From: Georgenia_B sunbinii
GTDB taxonomy: Bacteria; Actinomycetota; Actinomycetes; Actinomycetales; Actinomycetaceae
DNA: 64,000 nt
Direction: 5' to 3' (one strand)
Assembly: GCF_036421855.1 (NCBI RefSeq)
Contig: NZ_JAZGOK010000001.1
A program made the position numbers and the translations under genes. This document shows positions 42,238 through 50,561 of this stretch, piece by piece. The notes below the pieces were generated by a model that was not told the DNA's origin, searched no databases, and saw only the letters and a list, made by a program, of their open reading frames with translations. How positions within the stretch are numbered: the first letter of the stretch is position 1; the number at the start of each line of letters is the position of its first letter.

Positions 42238-43752
42238 TCAGCGGCTGGTGTAGTTCGGCGCCTCGACGGTGACCTGGATGTCGTGCGGGTGGGACTCCTT
42301 GAGTCCCGCCGGGGTGATCCGGATGAACTTGCCGCGCTCGGTGAGCTGGGGCAGCGTGTGGGCACCGACGTAGAACATCGACTGGTGCAGTCCGCCGACG
42401 AGCTGGTAGGCCACCGCGGACACCGGGCCGCGGTAGGGCACCTGTCCCTCGATGCCCTCCGGGACGATCTTGTCGTCGGTGTCGACGTCGGCCTGGAAGT
42501 AGCGGTCCTTGGAGTAGGAGACCCGGCCGCGGGAAGCCATCGCGCCGAGCGACCCCATGCCGCGATAGTGCTTGTACTGCTTGCCGTTGACGAACACGAG
42601 ATCGCCGGGGCTCTCGTCGCAGCCCGCGAGGAGGGAGCCGAGCATGACGGTGTCCGCGCCGGCGACCAGTGCCTTGGCGATGTCGCCCGAGTACTGCAGG
42701 CCGCCGTCGGCGATGACCGGTACGCCGGCCGGCCGGCACGCCTGGGCGGCGAGGTGGACGGCGGTCACCTGCGGCACGCCGACGCCGGCGACCACCCGGG
42801 TGGTGCAGATCGAGCCGGGGCCGACCCCGACCTTGACGGCGTCGACACCGGCGTCGACGAGCGCCTGGGCCCCCTCGCGGGTGGCGACGTTGCCGCCGAT
42901 GATCTGGACGTGCCGGGTGCTGGGGTCCTGCTTGAGCCGGCTGACCATCTCCAGCAGCGCACGGGCGTGGCCGTTGGCGGTGTCCGCGACGAGCACGTCG
43001 ACGCCGGCCTCGACCAGCGCCGTCGCACGCTCCCAGGCGTCGCCGAAGAATCCGATCGCGGCGCCGACCCGCAGCCGGCCCTCGTCGTCCTTGGTGGCGT
43101 GGGGGTACTGCTCGGACTTGACGAAGTCCTTGACCGTGATGAGGCCGGCGAGCACGCCGTCCTTGTCGACGAGGGGAAGCTTCTCGATCTTGTGCCGGGC
43201 GAGCAGCCCGGCGGCGTCGTCCCGGGCGATCCCGACCGGTCCGGTGACGAGCGGCATCGGGGTCATGGTGTCCGACACCAGCCGGGAGGCGAACTCGGCC
43301 TGGTCGATGAACGCCGTGTCCCGGTTGGTGATGATGCCGAGCAGCACGCCACGGTCGTCGACGACCGGGAGCCCGGACACCCGGTAGCGCGCGCACAGCG
43401 CGTCGACGTCCGCGAGGGTCGCGCCCGGCCCGACGGTCACCGGGTCGGTGATCATCCCGGACTCCGAGCGCTTGACGATCTGCACCTGCTGCGCCTGCTG
43501 CTCGATCGACAGGTTGCGGTGCAGGATGCCGAGGCCACCCTGACGGGCCATCGCGATCGCCATCCGCGCCTCGGTGACGGTGTCCATCGCCGCGGAGATC
43601 AGCGGGATCCGCAGGTTGATGCCGCGCGTGAGCCGCGCGGTGGTATCCACCTCCGACGGAATGACGTCTGTCTCCCCGGGGAGCAGCAGGACGTCGTCGT
43701 AGGTCAGGCCGGTCAGGCCGAAGGGATCGGGCATCTCGCTAGTCGCACTCAC
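42238..43752 (-). CDS. guaB: IMP dehydrogenase
   Basis: About 504 residues; oxidises IMP to XMP with NAD+, the committed step of guanine nucleotide synthesis. A TIM barrel (GLTYDDVLLLPGETDVIPSE) is interrupted by two CBS domains (about residues 100-220). The catalytic loop GVGPGSICTTRVVAGVG carries the active Cys, and the flap MASRGRVSYSKDRYFQ ends the active site. The start is uncertain among GTG 43755, GTG 43752 and ATG 43734. I choose 43752 because TAGGAT lies exactly six bases upstream. XMP then goes to the guaA product (9.0 kb). Confidence 0.95.
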   Translation of the reverse strand: MSATSEMPDPFGLTGLTYDDVLLLPGETDVIPSEVDTTARLTRGINLRIPLISAAMDTVTEARMAIAMARQGGLGILHRNLSIEQQAQQVQIVKRSESGMITDPVTVGPGATLADVDALCARYRVSGLPVVDDRGVLLGIITNRDTAFIDQAEFASRLVSDTMTPMPLVTGPVGIARDDAAGLLARHKIEKLPLVDKDGVLAGLITVKDFVKSEQYPHATKDDEGRLRVGAAIGFFGDAWERATALVEAGVDVLVADTANGHARALLEMVSRLKQDPSTRHVQIIGGNVATREGAQALVDAGVDAVKVGVGPGSICTTRVVAGVGVPQVTAVHLAAQACRPAGVPVIADGGLQYSGDIAKALVAGADTVMLGSLLAGCDESPGDLVFVNGKQYKHYRGMGSLGAMASRGRVSYSKDRYFQADVDTDDKIVPEGIEGQVPYRGPVSAVAYQLVGGLHQSMFYVGAHTLPQLTERGKFIRITPAGLKESHPHDIQVTVEAPNYTSR

Positions 43753-43758
43753 CACTCG

Positions 43759-43764
43759 ATCCTA
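43759..43764 (-). promoter_or_regulatory. Leaderless -10 element TAGGAT of guaB
   Basis: TAGGAT on the minus strand, six bases (CGAGTG), then GTG at 43752. No ribosome site. Confidence 0.6.
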
Positions 43765-43815
43765 CGTCTACCTCGGCGTGGTCCGGCAGCGAGGTTCCCC
43801 ACACCGCCGTGAGCG

Positions 43816-44757
43816 TCAGCCACTGACGGCGGCGACGCTCTCGGCGACGGCCGCCGGCAACGTCCGGACCCGGTGCACGTGGGGCAGGAAGAGCGACGGT
43901 GCCTCCCTGCCGAGCAGGAAGATCTCGACCGCCCCGCTCGCCGCCACCGTCGTGACGATCTCCTCGGCACCCGGCGGGGACCCGACGACGACGAGCACCT
44001 GGGCCGGCGTCAACCAGCCGAGCGCACCGTCGTCGAGGTCGACGTCCTCGACGCGCACGACGAGGGCTGGGACGTGACGTTCGGCGATACCACCGGCGAC
44101 GACGTGCGCCACGAGCCGGTCAGCACGTGAGGTGAGGACCCGCGCACCGTCAGTAGTGGCAGCCCTGGTCCCGTTGCGCGGGCCGCTGTCGCGCACCGCC
44201 TGCATCACCGCCGCCTCGAGCAGCCCCTCCGGGTCGGCCCCGGGGTGGAGCGCGGCGGCCTGCCGGCGCTGGGCGAGCATCTCGCGGGCGGGCAGCACGA
44301 GAGTGGTCCACGCCTCGACCAGGCCCGACGCTTCCACCGCCCGGCTCAGGATGTTGCCGACCCGCCGCAGGTCGGGCTCGACGACGGCTGCCGCGAGGGT
44401 GAGCGGGTCGACGACGATCTCCGCGGCTTCGGCCACGGACGACGGGCCGGAGCTCGGCAACCAGGCGGCACCGCCGTCGGTCTCGGTCGCGATCCGGGCG
44501 GCGTCCACCGGCGCCACACCCCGCAGCGTCAGGCGTCGCATGACCTGCAGCCGTGCGACGTCCTGGGGGGTGTACCTGCGGTGACTGCCGGCCTGGTGCG
44601 CCGACGGACCCAACCCGTACCGGCGGTCCCAGGTGCGCAGGGTCGACGCCGCGACGCCCAACGCCCGCGCGACACCGGCCACCGTCAGCGGCGCAGTGTC
44701 GAGCCGCTTACCACCGCCGTCGGCGTCCTGGCCATCCGCCGGGACTGCTCGCACCAC
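43816..44757 (-). CDS. MerR-family transcriptional regulator with sensor-like C-terminus
   Basis: 313 residues from the GTG at 44757, preceded by a good ribosome site (GAGGAGGGG). The MerR helix-turn-helix lies at about residues 20-85 (LTVAGVARALGVAASTLRTW DRRYGL, then SHRRYTPQDVARLQVMRRLT). The remaining ~220 residues resemble the helical and Rossmann-like effector parts of CarH/LitR-type MerR proteins (GLVEAWTTLVLPAREMLAQR; VLVVVGSPPGAEEIV), but the cobalamin-binding His motif EXXH is not evident, so B12 photosensing is not claimed. It diverges from the WhiB gene, which it might regulate. Confidence 0.82.
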   Translation of the reverse strand: MVRAVPADGQDADGGGKRLDTAPLTVAGVARALGVAASTLRTWDRRYGLGPSAHQAGSHRRYTPQDVARLQVMRRLTLRGVAPVDAARIATETDGGAAWLPSSGPSSVAEAAEIVVDPLTLAAAVVEPDLRRVGNILSRAVEASGLVEAWTTLVLPAREMLAQRRQAAALHPGADPEGLLEAAVMQAVRDSGPRNGTRAATTDGARVLTSRADRLVAHVVAGGIAERHVPALVVRVEDVDLDDGALGWLTPAQVLVVVGSPPGAEEIVTTVAASGAVEIFLLGREAPSLFLPHVHRVRTLPAAVAESVAAVSG

Positions 44758-44865
44758 TGCCCCTCCTCGATCGTCGACCTTGATTCTGCACTGCCGTCGA
44801 CCGATGGGCACGCGCAACTCTCGGACCGATCGTGCGTAATCTAGCGCACCAGTCATGGATCAGTA

Positions 44866-44882
44866 TTCGAAGAAGTTTCGAA
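44866..44882. promoter_or_regulatory. Paired TTCGAA palindromes upstream of the whiB promoter
   Basis: TTCGAA at 44866-44871 and at 44877-44882, 11 bases apart centre to centre (one helical turn), just upstream of the whiB -35 box. This looks like a two-site operator for a dimeric regulator; the adjacent MerR protein is one candidate. Confidence 0.5.
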
Positions 44883-44888
44883 AGGGGC

Positions 44889-44918
44889 TTGAACAATGGC
44901 TGCAACGGTTGCTAGGTT
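44889..44918 (+). promoter_or_regulatory. Promoter of the whiB gene
   Basis: TTGAAC (44889-44894), 18 bases, TAGGTT (44913-44918). Transcription would start near 44925, giving a leader of about 50 bases with AAGGAG before the ATG at 44976. Confidence 0.65.
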
Positions 44919-44975
44919 GTGAGACATCGGCCACGGCATCCGCCGAACCTCCGACGACACACAAGGAGCGCGATC

Positions 44976-45266
44976 ATGGCAGAGCTCTCACGACTCCCCG
45001 GCCCGATCATGGATCTGTGGGAGTGGCAGTACGAAGGCAAGTGCCGCGACGTCGGACCGGACCTGTTCTTCCACCCCGAGGGCGAGCGCGGCGGGACCCG
45101 TCGGCGCCGCGACGAGGCGGCCAAGGCGATCTGCGCCGAGTGCCCGGTCATCCAGCAGTGCCGCGAGCACTCGCTGCGGGTCCGCGAGCCCTACGGCGTG
45201 TGGGGCGGCCTCACCGAGGACGACCGCCAGCGCATCCTCGACGCACCGGTCCGCCAGGCGAGCTGA
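44976..45266 (+). CDS. WhiB-family iron-sulfur regulator, WhiB3/WhiD type
   Basis: 96 residues. Four Cys bind a [4Fe-4S] cluster: Cys23, Cys53, Cys56 and Cys62 (C-x29-C-x2-C-x5-C). The N-terminal LSRLPGPIMDLWEWQYEGKC, the block LFFHPEGERGG and the beta-turn EPYGVWGGLTEDD match WhiB3 of mycobacteria and WhiD of Streptomyces better than WhiB1 or WhiB2. Such proteins bind the principal sigma factor and respond to redox state or NO. The ATG has AAGGAG upstream and a clear promoter with paired TTCGAA sites. Confidence 0.93.
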   Translation: MAELSRLPGPIMDLWEWQYEGKCRDVGPDLFFHPEGERGGTRRRRDEAAKAICAECPVIQQCREHSLRVREPYGVWGGLTEDDRQRILDAPVRQAS

Positions 45267-45283
45267 CCGCCACGGCGACACGC

Positions 45284-45319
45284 ACGAAGGGCCCCGACCA
45301 ACCGGTCGGGGCCCTTCGT
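45284..45319. terminator. 16-bp perfect hairpin terminator
   Basis: Bases 45284-45299 pair exactly with 45304-45319 around AACC, between the convergent whiB and groES genes. It probably works for both. Confidence 0.85.
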
Positions 45320-45344
45320 CGTCTTGCTCGTTGCTAACGCGTCA

Positions 45345-45641
45345 TCAGCGGTCGATGACAGCGAGGATGTCGCGCGCGGAGAGGATGAGGTACTCCTCGC
45401 CCGCGTACTTCACCTCGGTGCCGCCGTACTTGGAGTAGATGACGACGTCGCCCACGGCCACGTCCATCGGGACGCGGTTGCCGTTGTCGTCGACGCGGCC
45501 GGGGCCGGTGGCGACAACGGTGCCCTCCTGGGGCTTCTCCTGGGCGGTGTCAGGGATGACGAGACCAGACGCGGTGGTCTGCTCGGCCTCGAGGGTCTGG
45601 ACGACGATGCGATCCTCGAGCGGCTTGATGGAGACCGACAC
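45345..45641 (-). CDS. groES: Co-chaperonin GroES
   Basis: 98 residues, full length. It caps the GroEL barrel during protein folding. The mobile loop (EQTTASGLVIPDTAQEKPQE) and the roof/base strands (VVATGPGRVDDNG; GDVVIYSKYGGTEVKYAGEE) are typical. GTG start at 45641 with GGGGAGG upstream. A CIRCE element overlaps its promoter, so the HrcA repressor should control it. A terminator follows and no groEL is adjacent, so groEL lies elsewhere. Confidence 0.97.
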   Translation of the reverse strand: MSVSIKPLEDRIVVQTLEAEQTTASGLVIPDTAQEKPQEGTVVATGPGRVDDNGNRVPMDVAVGDVVIYSKYGGTEVKYAGEEYLILSARDILAVIDR

Positions 45642-45772
45642 TGCGGACCTCCCCTTCGCAGGTAAGTGGAACAGGGTCAGGTGTGCCGCACCCTCACCCG
45701 GCGGCCGCCGTCGCGGGGGTCGGCCGAAGAGGTGGTGGAGCGACTGGTGCCACGTGGGCGGCACCGGTGCCT

Positions 45773-45801
45773 AATCTATGCCCGGGTTAGCACTCGGTCA
45801 A
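45773..45801 (-). promoter_or_regulatory. groES promoter
   Basis: Minus strand: TTGACC (45801-45796), 17 bases, TAGATT (45778-45773). The -35 box lies in the spacer of the CIRCE element, so HrcA binding would block RNA polymerase. Confidence 0.75.
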
Positions 45802-45813
45802 GGCGAGTGCCAA
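45787..45813. promoter_or_regulatory. CIRCE operator (HrcA binding site)
   Basis: TTAGCACTC, nine bases, GAGTGCCAA; the consensus is TTAGCACTC-N9-GAGTGCTAA, with a single mismatch. It lies between groES and the divergent methyltransferase gene, whose -10 box starts 16 bases away, so both may be affected. Confidence 0.92.
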
Positions 45814-45828
45814 CGGGGTCGCGGACCG

Positions 45829-45834
45829 TAGGAT
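45829..45834 (+). promoter_or_regulatory. Leaderless -10 element TAGGAT of the methyltransferase gene
   Basis: TAGGAT, six bases (CGTCGG), then the ATG at 45841; no ribosome site. The same TAGGAT-N6-start layout is used by guaB. Confidence 0.6.
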
Positions 45835-45840
45835 CGTCGG

Positions 45841-47049
45841 ATGGACGCTGCCGCGCTGACCAAGCTGCTCTCCCGCGAGGGCTGGGCGCTCCTCGGCCAG
45901 CTGCCGCCCTACCGCGAGGAGGATGCGCTGCGGCTGGCGTCCGGGCTTCGCGAGCGCGGTCTCGACGCAGAGCTGGTCGCCGCGGCGATGACCCAGTCCC
46001 GGCTCCGCGCACGAGGACAGGCCAAGTTCGGCGAGTTCGCCGCCGGCATGCTGTTCACCGAGGCCGGCCTGGAGCAGGCCACCCGGCTGGCCGTCGGCGC
46101 CCACCACGCCCAGCGGTTCGCCGCCGCCGAGGTGCGCCGGGTGGCCGACCTCGGCTGCGGCATCGGCGGGGACGCGATGGCGATGTCCGCGCTCGGGCTG
46201 CCGGTGCTCGCGGTCGACCAGGACGAGATGACCGCGGCGATCGCCACGGTCAACCTGCGTCACTTCCCGCAGACCACGGTGCAGCAGGCCGACGCCCTCA
46301 CCCTCGACCTCACGGCAGAGGGGATCGACGCCGCCTTCGTCGACCCCGCCCGGCGCACCCGCGGCGGACGCCGGGTGTTCGACCCCAACGCGTACCAGCC
46401 GACGCTCGACGAGGCCCTCGCGCTGGGCGAGCGCGTCGACCTGGGCATCAAGGTCGCCCCGGGGATCGGCCACCACCAGCTGCCGCCGGACGCCCACGCC
46501 CAGTGGGTCAGTGTCGACGGCGACGTCGTCGAGGCCGGCCTGTGGTTCGGCCGGCTCGCGCCCGAGGGGCCCGGCCGCAGCGCGCTGGTACTGCGCGACG
46601 GCAGCCCGAACGTGCTGCGCGAGTCCACGGCCGACGGCGCGGCGAGCGCCGCCGCACCGGTCCGCGCCGGCGTCGTCCGCGAGCTCGACAGCTACTTCTA
46701 CGAGCCCGACGGCGCGGTGATCCGGGCCGGCCTGGTCGCGCTCGCCGGCGAGCAGATCGGTGCCGGCCTCGTCGCGGAGTCGATCGCCTACCTCACCGGG
46801 CCACAGCTGCACCACACGCCGTTCCTCCACGCCTACCGCGTGCTCGACGTGATGCCCTTCGGCCTCAAGCGGCTGCGCACCTACCTGCGCGACCGGCAGG
46901 TCGGCATCGTCACCATCAAGAAGCGCGGCACCGCCGTCGAGCCCGGGCAGCTGCGCCAGCAGCTCTCGCTCAGCGGCCCGAACACCGCCACCGTCATCCT
47001 CACCCGGATCGCGGGCCGCCAGAGCGTCGTCGTCGTCGAACCGGCCTGA
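45841..47049 (+). CDS. Class I SAM-dependent methyltransferase with THUMP-like domain
   Basis: 402 residues. An N-terminal helical region is followed by a Rossmann methyltransferase domain with the SAM loop VADLGCGIGGDAMAMSALG, an acidic VDQDEM strand and AAFVDPARRTRGGR (a DPPR/DPAR-like motif). The C-terminal ~80 residues resemble the THUMP-like tail of this family (LRTYLRDRQVGIVTIKKRGT). It may modify RNA, but the target is unknown. Leaderless start at 45841; the CIRCE operator of groES lies close upstream. Confidence 0.85.
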   Translation: MDAAALTKLLSREGWALLGQLPPYREEDALRLASGLRERGLDAELVAAAMTQSRLRARGQAKFGEFAAGMLFTEAGLEQATRLAVGAHHAQRFAAAEVRRVADLGCGIGGDAMAMSALGLPVLAVDQDEMTAAIATVNLRHFPQTTVQQADALTLDLTAEGIDAAFVDPARRTRGGRRVFDPNAYQPTLDEALALGERVDLGIKVAPGIGHHQLPPDAHAQWVSVDGDVVEAGLWFGRLAPEGPGRSALVLRDGSPNVLRESTADGAASAAAPVRAGVVRELDSYFYEPDGAVIRAGLVALAGEQIGAGLVAESIAYLTGPQLHHTPFLHAYRVLDVMPFGLKRLRTYLRDRQVGIVTIKKRGTAVEPGQLRQQLSLSGPNTATVILTRIAGRQSVVVVEPA

Positions 47050-47092
47050 CCCGGACGCGACCGGAACGGTGAAGGCGCGGCATCATGGAGGC

Positions 47093-48229
47093 ATGGAGAT
47101 CGCCTTCGCGCCGTCGCAACGCTCGACGGTCGGCATCGAGTGGGAGCTTGCGCTGGTCGACACCGACTCCGGCGACCTCCGCCAGGTGGCCGAGACCGTC
47201 CTCGAGGCGGTCATCCCGCCGGGTCAGCACAGCCACCCGCACATCCACCCCGAGCTGCTGCTCAACACCATCGAGGTGGTCTCCGGGGTGGGCCGCACCG
47301 TCCGCGAGGCCGGCGACGACCTCGCGCGCACCATCGTCGAGCTGCGTGAGGTCATCGCCCCGCTGCGCGTGGAGCTGATGTCGGCCGGCACGCACCCGTT
47401 CGCGCGCTCGGACTACCAGCGGGTGACCAACAAGGAGCGGTACGCCACCCTCATCGACCGCACGCAGTGGTGGGGTCGGCAGATGGTCATCTATGGCGTC
47501 CATGTGCATGTCGGCATCGAGGACCGCCGCAAGGTGCTGCCGATCCTGCGGGCGATGCTCTCCTACTTCCCGCACCTGCAGTCCCTCGCTGCGTCCTCAC
47601 CGTTCTGGGCGGGGCGCGACACCGGCTACGCCTCGAACCGGGCGCTGCTGTTCCAGCAGCTGCCGACGGCGGGCATGCCGGAGCTGTTCGACGAGTGGCA
47701 CGAGCTCGAGCGGTACACCGCGGACATGACGCACACCGGGGTCATCGACCACTTCAACGAGATCCGTTGGGACATCCGGCCCGCGCCGCACCTCGGCACG
47801 CTCGAGATGCGGGTGTTCGACGGCGCCTCCAACCTCACCGAGGTGCTCGCGCTGGCGGCGCTCACCCACTGCCTGGTCGAGCACTTCTCTACCGTTCTCG
47901 ACAACGGCGGCGAGCTGCCGCGGATGCCCGGGTGGTACATCAACGAGAACAAGTGGCGCTCGGCGCGCTACGGGATGGACGCCATCGTCATCCTCGACGC
48001 CGCCGGCAACGAGCAGCTGGTCACCGACTCCATCGAGAACCTGCTGACCGAGCTCGCACCGGTGGCCGCGCGGCTCGGCTGCGAGCAGGAGCTCGACGGC
48101 ATCCGCATGATCATCCACCGGGGCGCCTCCTACCAGCGCCAGCGCAAGGTGGCCCGCCGCCACGAGGGCGACCTCGACGCCGTCGTCGCCTCGCTGGTCG
48201 CCGAGATGAAGGCCGGCCGCCCGCTGTAG
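47093..48229 (+). CDS. Carboxylate-amine ligase, GCS2 family (YbdK-type glutamate-cysteine ligase)
   Basis: 378 residues of the GCS2 family. Visible are the N-terminal STVGIEWELALVDTDSGDLR with the metal-binding Glu, HPHIHPELLLNTIEV, MVIYGVHVHVGIEDRRK and LEMRVFDGASNLTEVLAL. YbdK-like enzymes have weak gamma-glutamylcysteine synthetase activity, and the true substrate is often unknown. Many actinobacteria use mycothiol rather than glutathione, so a role in glutathione synthesis is not assumed. The ATG at 47093 follows GGAGG closely. It runs 43 bases after the methyltransferase gene on the same strand. Confidence 0.88.
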   Translation: MEIAFAPSQRSTVGIEWELALVDTDSGDLRQVAETVLEAVIPPGQHSHPHIHPELLLNTIEVVSGVGRTVREAGDDLARTIVELREVIAPLRVELMSAGTHPFARSDYQRVTNKERYATLIDRTQWWGRQMVIYGVHVHVGIEDRRKVLPILRAMLSYFPHLQSLAASSPFWAGRDTGYASNRALLFQQLPTAGMPELFDEWHELERYTADMTHTGVIDHFNEIRWDIRPAPHLGTLEMRVFDGASNLTEVLALAALTHCLVEHFSTVLDNGGELPRMPGWYINENKWRSARYGMDAIVILDAAGNEQLVTDSIENLLTELAPVAARLGCEQELDGIRMIIHRGASYQRQRKVARRHEGDLDAVVASLVAEMKAGRPL

Positions 48230-48298
48230 CTGCAAACCGTGGTCCGGACAGTAGCGTCACTCCGCCGCGCTCCGCCAACCGGCCCCGAGCGCCCACTC

Positions 48299-49333
48299 CT
48301 AGGCTCGTGACCGTGGTGGCACCCGTCCCGGTACCGGCACTGCCCGGCGCTCCCTGGACGTCGGGAGGTCGTACAGCCCGGGAGCCCTGCGCGTGGCTCT
48401 CTCGACCAGGAGTGCGAAGGCGATCGCTCCTGCCGTAAGCACCGGCGGAAGGGCAGGTGCTGCCCACTCGAGGTGGGGCGCAATCGGCTTCACCAGAGCA
48501 CAGAGAACGAGGATCGGGTAGTAGTGGAGGACGTAGATGGGAAGCGTTCTTCCCCCCAGCTGCTGCAGCCAGCGGAACGCCGGCCGGCCAGTCAGCGAAA
48601 CGGCGAGCGTGATGCCAACGAAGATCGCCAGGCAGCTCACCCCGAGGCGCACGCCGGGGATGCGGAATGCATCCGTCGCGCCCACAGCGGCGATGACGGC
48701 CAGGTAGGCGGCGGAAGCAGTGATCGCATGCCACACCCGCGCTTGCTTGGCAGCCGTCCGAGCCATCGGCCCGAAGTGCACTGCCGAGAGGTAGAAGACG
48801 AAGTACATCGCCACCTTGTTCAGCGCGGTGCTGCCGGTGTCTACCGCGCCGGTGCCGAAAACGATGGATAGCGCGGCAGCCATGGCAAGCTGCGCCCACG
48901 CCGGCAGACCGCGGATGAACCAGGCAGCGAGGAAGTACAGCGCCAGTCCGTAGATGAACCAGGTACTTGCGTTTGGCCAGACCAGGACGAGAAGGAACCC
49001 TCGCCAGGTCGGCTCCTCGCGGAGGAGCGGAAGTACCTGGAACGCAGCCGTCCAGATGAAGGACCACAAGACATAGAGCCACACCAGCTTGTAGACACGT
49101 CGGCTGAGCACGCTCCGCAATCCCCGCGACAGCGTGCTCGCTGCAAACAGGCCTGCCATGGCGAAGAACAGCGGCATGCGGAAGGTGTCCAACGCCAGGC
49201 CTGCTTTTGGCCAGGCCGAGGCAAGGCCGACGTCCGAGAGGAAGAGTGATGCGTGGAACAGCACCACGAGGACGATCGCGCCACCTTTCGCGACGTCTAC
49301 CCAGTCCTCACGATGCTGCGGTTCTCGGCTCAT
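48299..49333 (-). CDS. Acyltransferase 3 family membrane protein
   Basis: 344 residues with about ten membrane spans. Family hallmarks are the N-terminal EDWVDVAKGGAIVLVVLFHA with His in span 1, the FRMPLFFAMAGLFA segment and RRVYKLVWLYVLWS. Such proteins acetylate or succinylate cell-surface sugars and lipids. Its base composition is visibly less GC-rich than its neighbours and the codon choice is more mixed, which suggests acquisition from another source. No glycan gene lies beside it, so the acceptor is unknown. Confidence 0.85.
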   Translation of the reverse strand: MSREPQHREDWVDVAKGGAIVLVVLFHASLFLSDVGLASAWPKAGLALDTFRMPLFFAMAGLFAASTLSRGLRSVLSRRVYKLVWLYVLWSFIWTAAFQVLPLLREEPTWRGFLLVLVWPNASTWFIYGLALYFLAAWFIRGLPAWAQLAMAAALSIVFGTGAVDTGSTALNKVAMYFVFYLSAVHFGPMARTAAKQARVWHAITASAAYLAVIAAVGATDAFRIPGVRLGVSCLAIFVGITLAVSLTGRPAFRWLQQLGGRTLPIYVLHYYPILVLCALVKPIAPHLEWAAPALPPVLTAGAIAFALLVERATRRAPGLYDLPTSRERRAVPVPGRVPPRSRA

Positions 49334-49422
49334 AGCGGGGACGGTAGCGGCCCCGCCGCCCCGCCATCAGGGTGAGCGGCGGTCCTCTTCTGGGCAGCGC
49401 GGGGTGAGCGCCGGATGAGAAG

Positions 49423-50466
49423 CTAAGCGCGGGCGATGCTCAGCGGCATGCCGGAGTCCACCGGCAGGTCGAGGGACGACGGCGACACCCCGGAGCGCAG
49501 CATCGCCGCCCCCATCGCGGCGATCATCGCGCCGTTGTCGGTGCAGTAACGGATCGGCGGGATGCGCACCTCGATGCCGTGGACGGCGCCACGCTCGGCA
49601 GCCAGCTCGCGCAGCCGGGAGTTTGCCGAGAAGCCGCCGCCGATGACCACGGTGTCGACGCCGGTCCGCTGGCAGGCGGCGAGCGTCTTGCTCACGAGGA
49701 CGTCGGCGACCGCCTCGGAGAACGACGCCGCGACGTCGGCAGCCGCCAGCTCCTCGCCGGCGTCCTCGACCCCCTCGACGTACCGCGCGACCGCGGTCTT
49801 CAGCCCGGAGAACGAGAAGTCGTAGGGATGGCGGACGACGTCCTTGCCCTTGGACAGGCCGCGGGGGAAGCGGATCGCGGTGCGGTCGCCCTGCTGCGCG
49901 AGCCGGTCGACGTGCGGCCCGCCGGGGTAAGGCAGCCCGAGCAGCCGGCCGACCTTGTCGAAGGCCTCGCCGGCGGCGTCGTCAAGGGTCTGGCCCAGCT
50001 CGACGACGTCGGTGGCGATGTCGCGCACCTCCAGCAGGCTGGTGTGGCCACCGGAGACCACCAGGCCCACGAAGCGATCCGGGAAGGGGCCGTCGACGAG
50101 CTCGTCGACGGCAAGGTGGCCGAGGACGTGGTTGACGCCGTAGATCGGCCGCCCCAGCGCGAGCGCGAGGGCCTTGGCGGCGGCCACGCCCACGGTGAGC
50201 GAGCCCACGAGCCCCGGTCCGGCGGTGACGGCGACGGCGTTGACATCTGTCAGCCGCACCCCGGCGGCGTCGAGCGCGGCATCGACGGTCGGCACCAACG
50301 CCTCGAGGTGCGCGCGGCTGGCGACCTCCGGAATGATGCCACCGAAGCGCGCATGCTCATCCATGGAGGACGCGGTGACGTCCGCCAGCAGCTCGTGCCC
50401 ACGGACCAGCGCGACGCCGGTCTCGTCGCAGCTCGTCTCGATACCGAGGACCAGGGGTTCGCTCAC
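49423..50466 (-). CDS. tsaD: tRNA N6-adenosine threonylcarbamoyltransferase
   Basis: 347 residues; makes t6A37 in ANN-decoding tRNAs together with TsaB and TsaE. The kinase-like ASKHA fold has LGIETSCDETGVALV, HARFGGIIPEVASRAH and the metal-binding His113 and His117 in NHVLGHLAVD, and the ATP motif SGGHTSLLEV. The GTG at 50466 is supported by TACCCT six bases upstream; the in-frame start at 50493 would add nine non-conserved residues. tsaB and tsaE are not in the window. Confidence 0.96.
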   Translation of the reverse strand: MSEPLVLGIETSCDETGVALVRGHELLADVTASSMDEHARFGGIIPEVASRAHLEALVPTVDAALDAAGVRLTDVNAVAVTAGPGLVGSLTVGVAAAKALALALGRPIYGVNHVLGHLAVDELVDGPFPDRFVGLVVSGGHTSLLEVRDIATDVVELGQTLDDAAGEAFDKVGRLLGLPYPGGPHVDRLAQQGDRTAIRFPRGLSKGKDVVRHPYDFSFSGLKTAVARYVEGVEDAGEELAAADVAASFSEAVADVLVSKTLAACQRTGVDTVVIGGGFSANSRLRELAAERGAVHGIEVRIPPIRYCTDNGAMIAAMGAAMLRSGVSPSSLDLPVDSGMPLSIARA

Positions 50467-50472
50467 CCCCAC

Positions 50473-50478
50473 AGGGTA
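50473..50478 (-). promoter_or_regulatory. Leaderless -10 element TACCCT of tsaD
   Basis: TACCCT on the minus strand, six bases (GTGGGG), then the GTG at 50466. No ribosome site. Confidence 0.55.
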
Positions 50479-50561
50479 GTGCGCGCCTGCCACCGATTGC
50501 TGTGCCGGACATCACCGTGCACGTCCGGATGGTTCGTCACGGCTGGTTCGTTGCGGTGGGT

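Noticed and set aside
43816..44757. B12-binding CarH-type photoreceptor
   Set aside because: The C-terminal region has a similar size, but I could not find the cobalamin-ligand EXXH or the DXHXXG-type motif, so only a MerR regulator is called.
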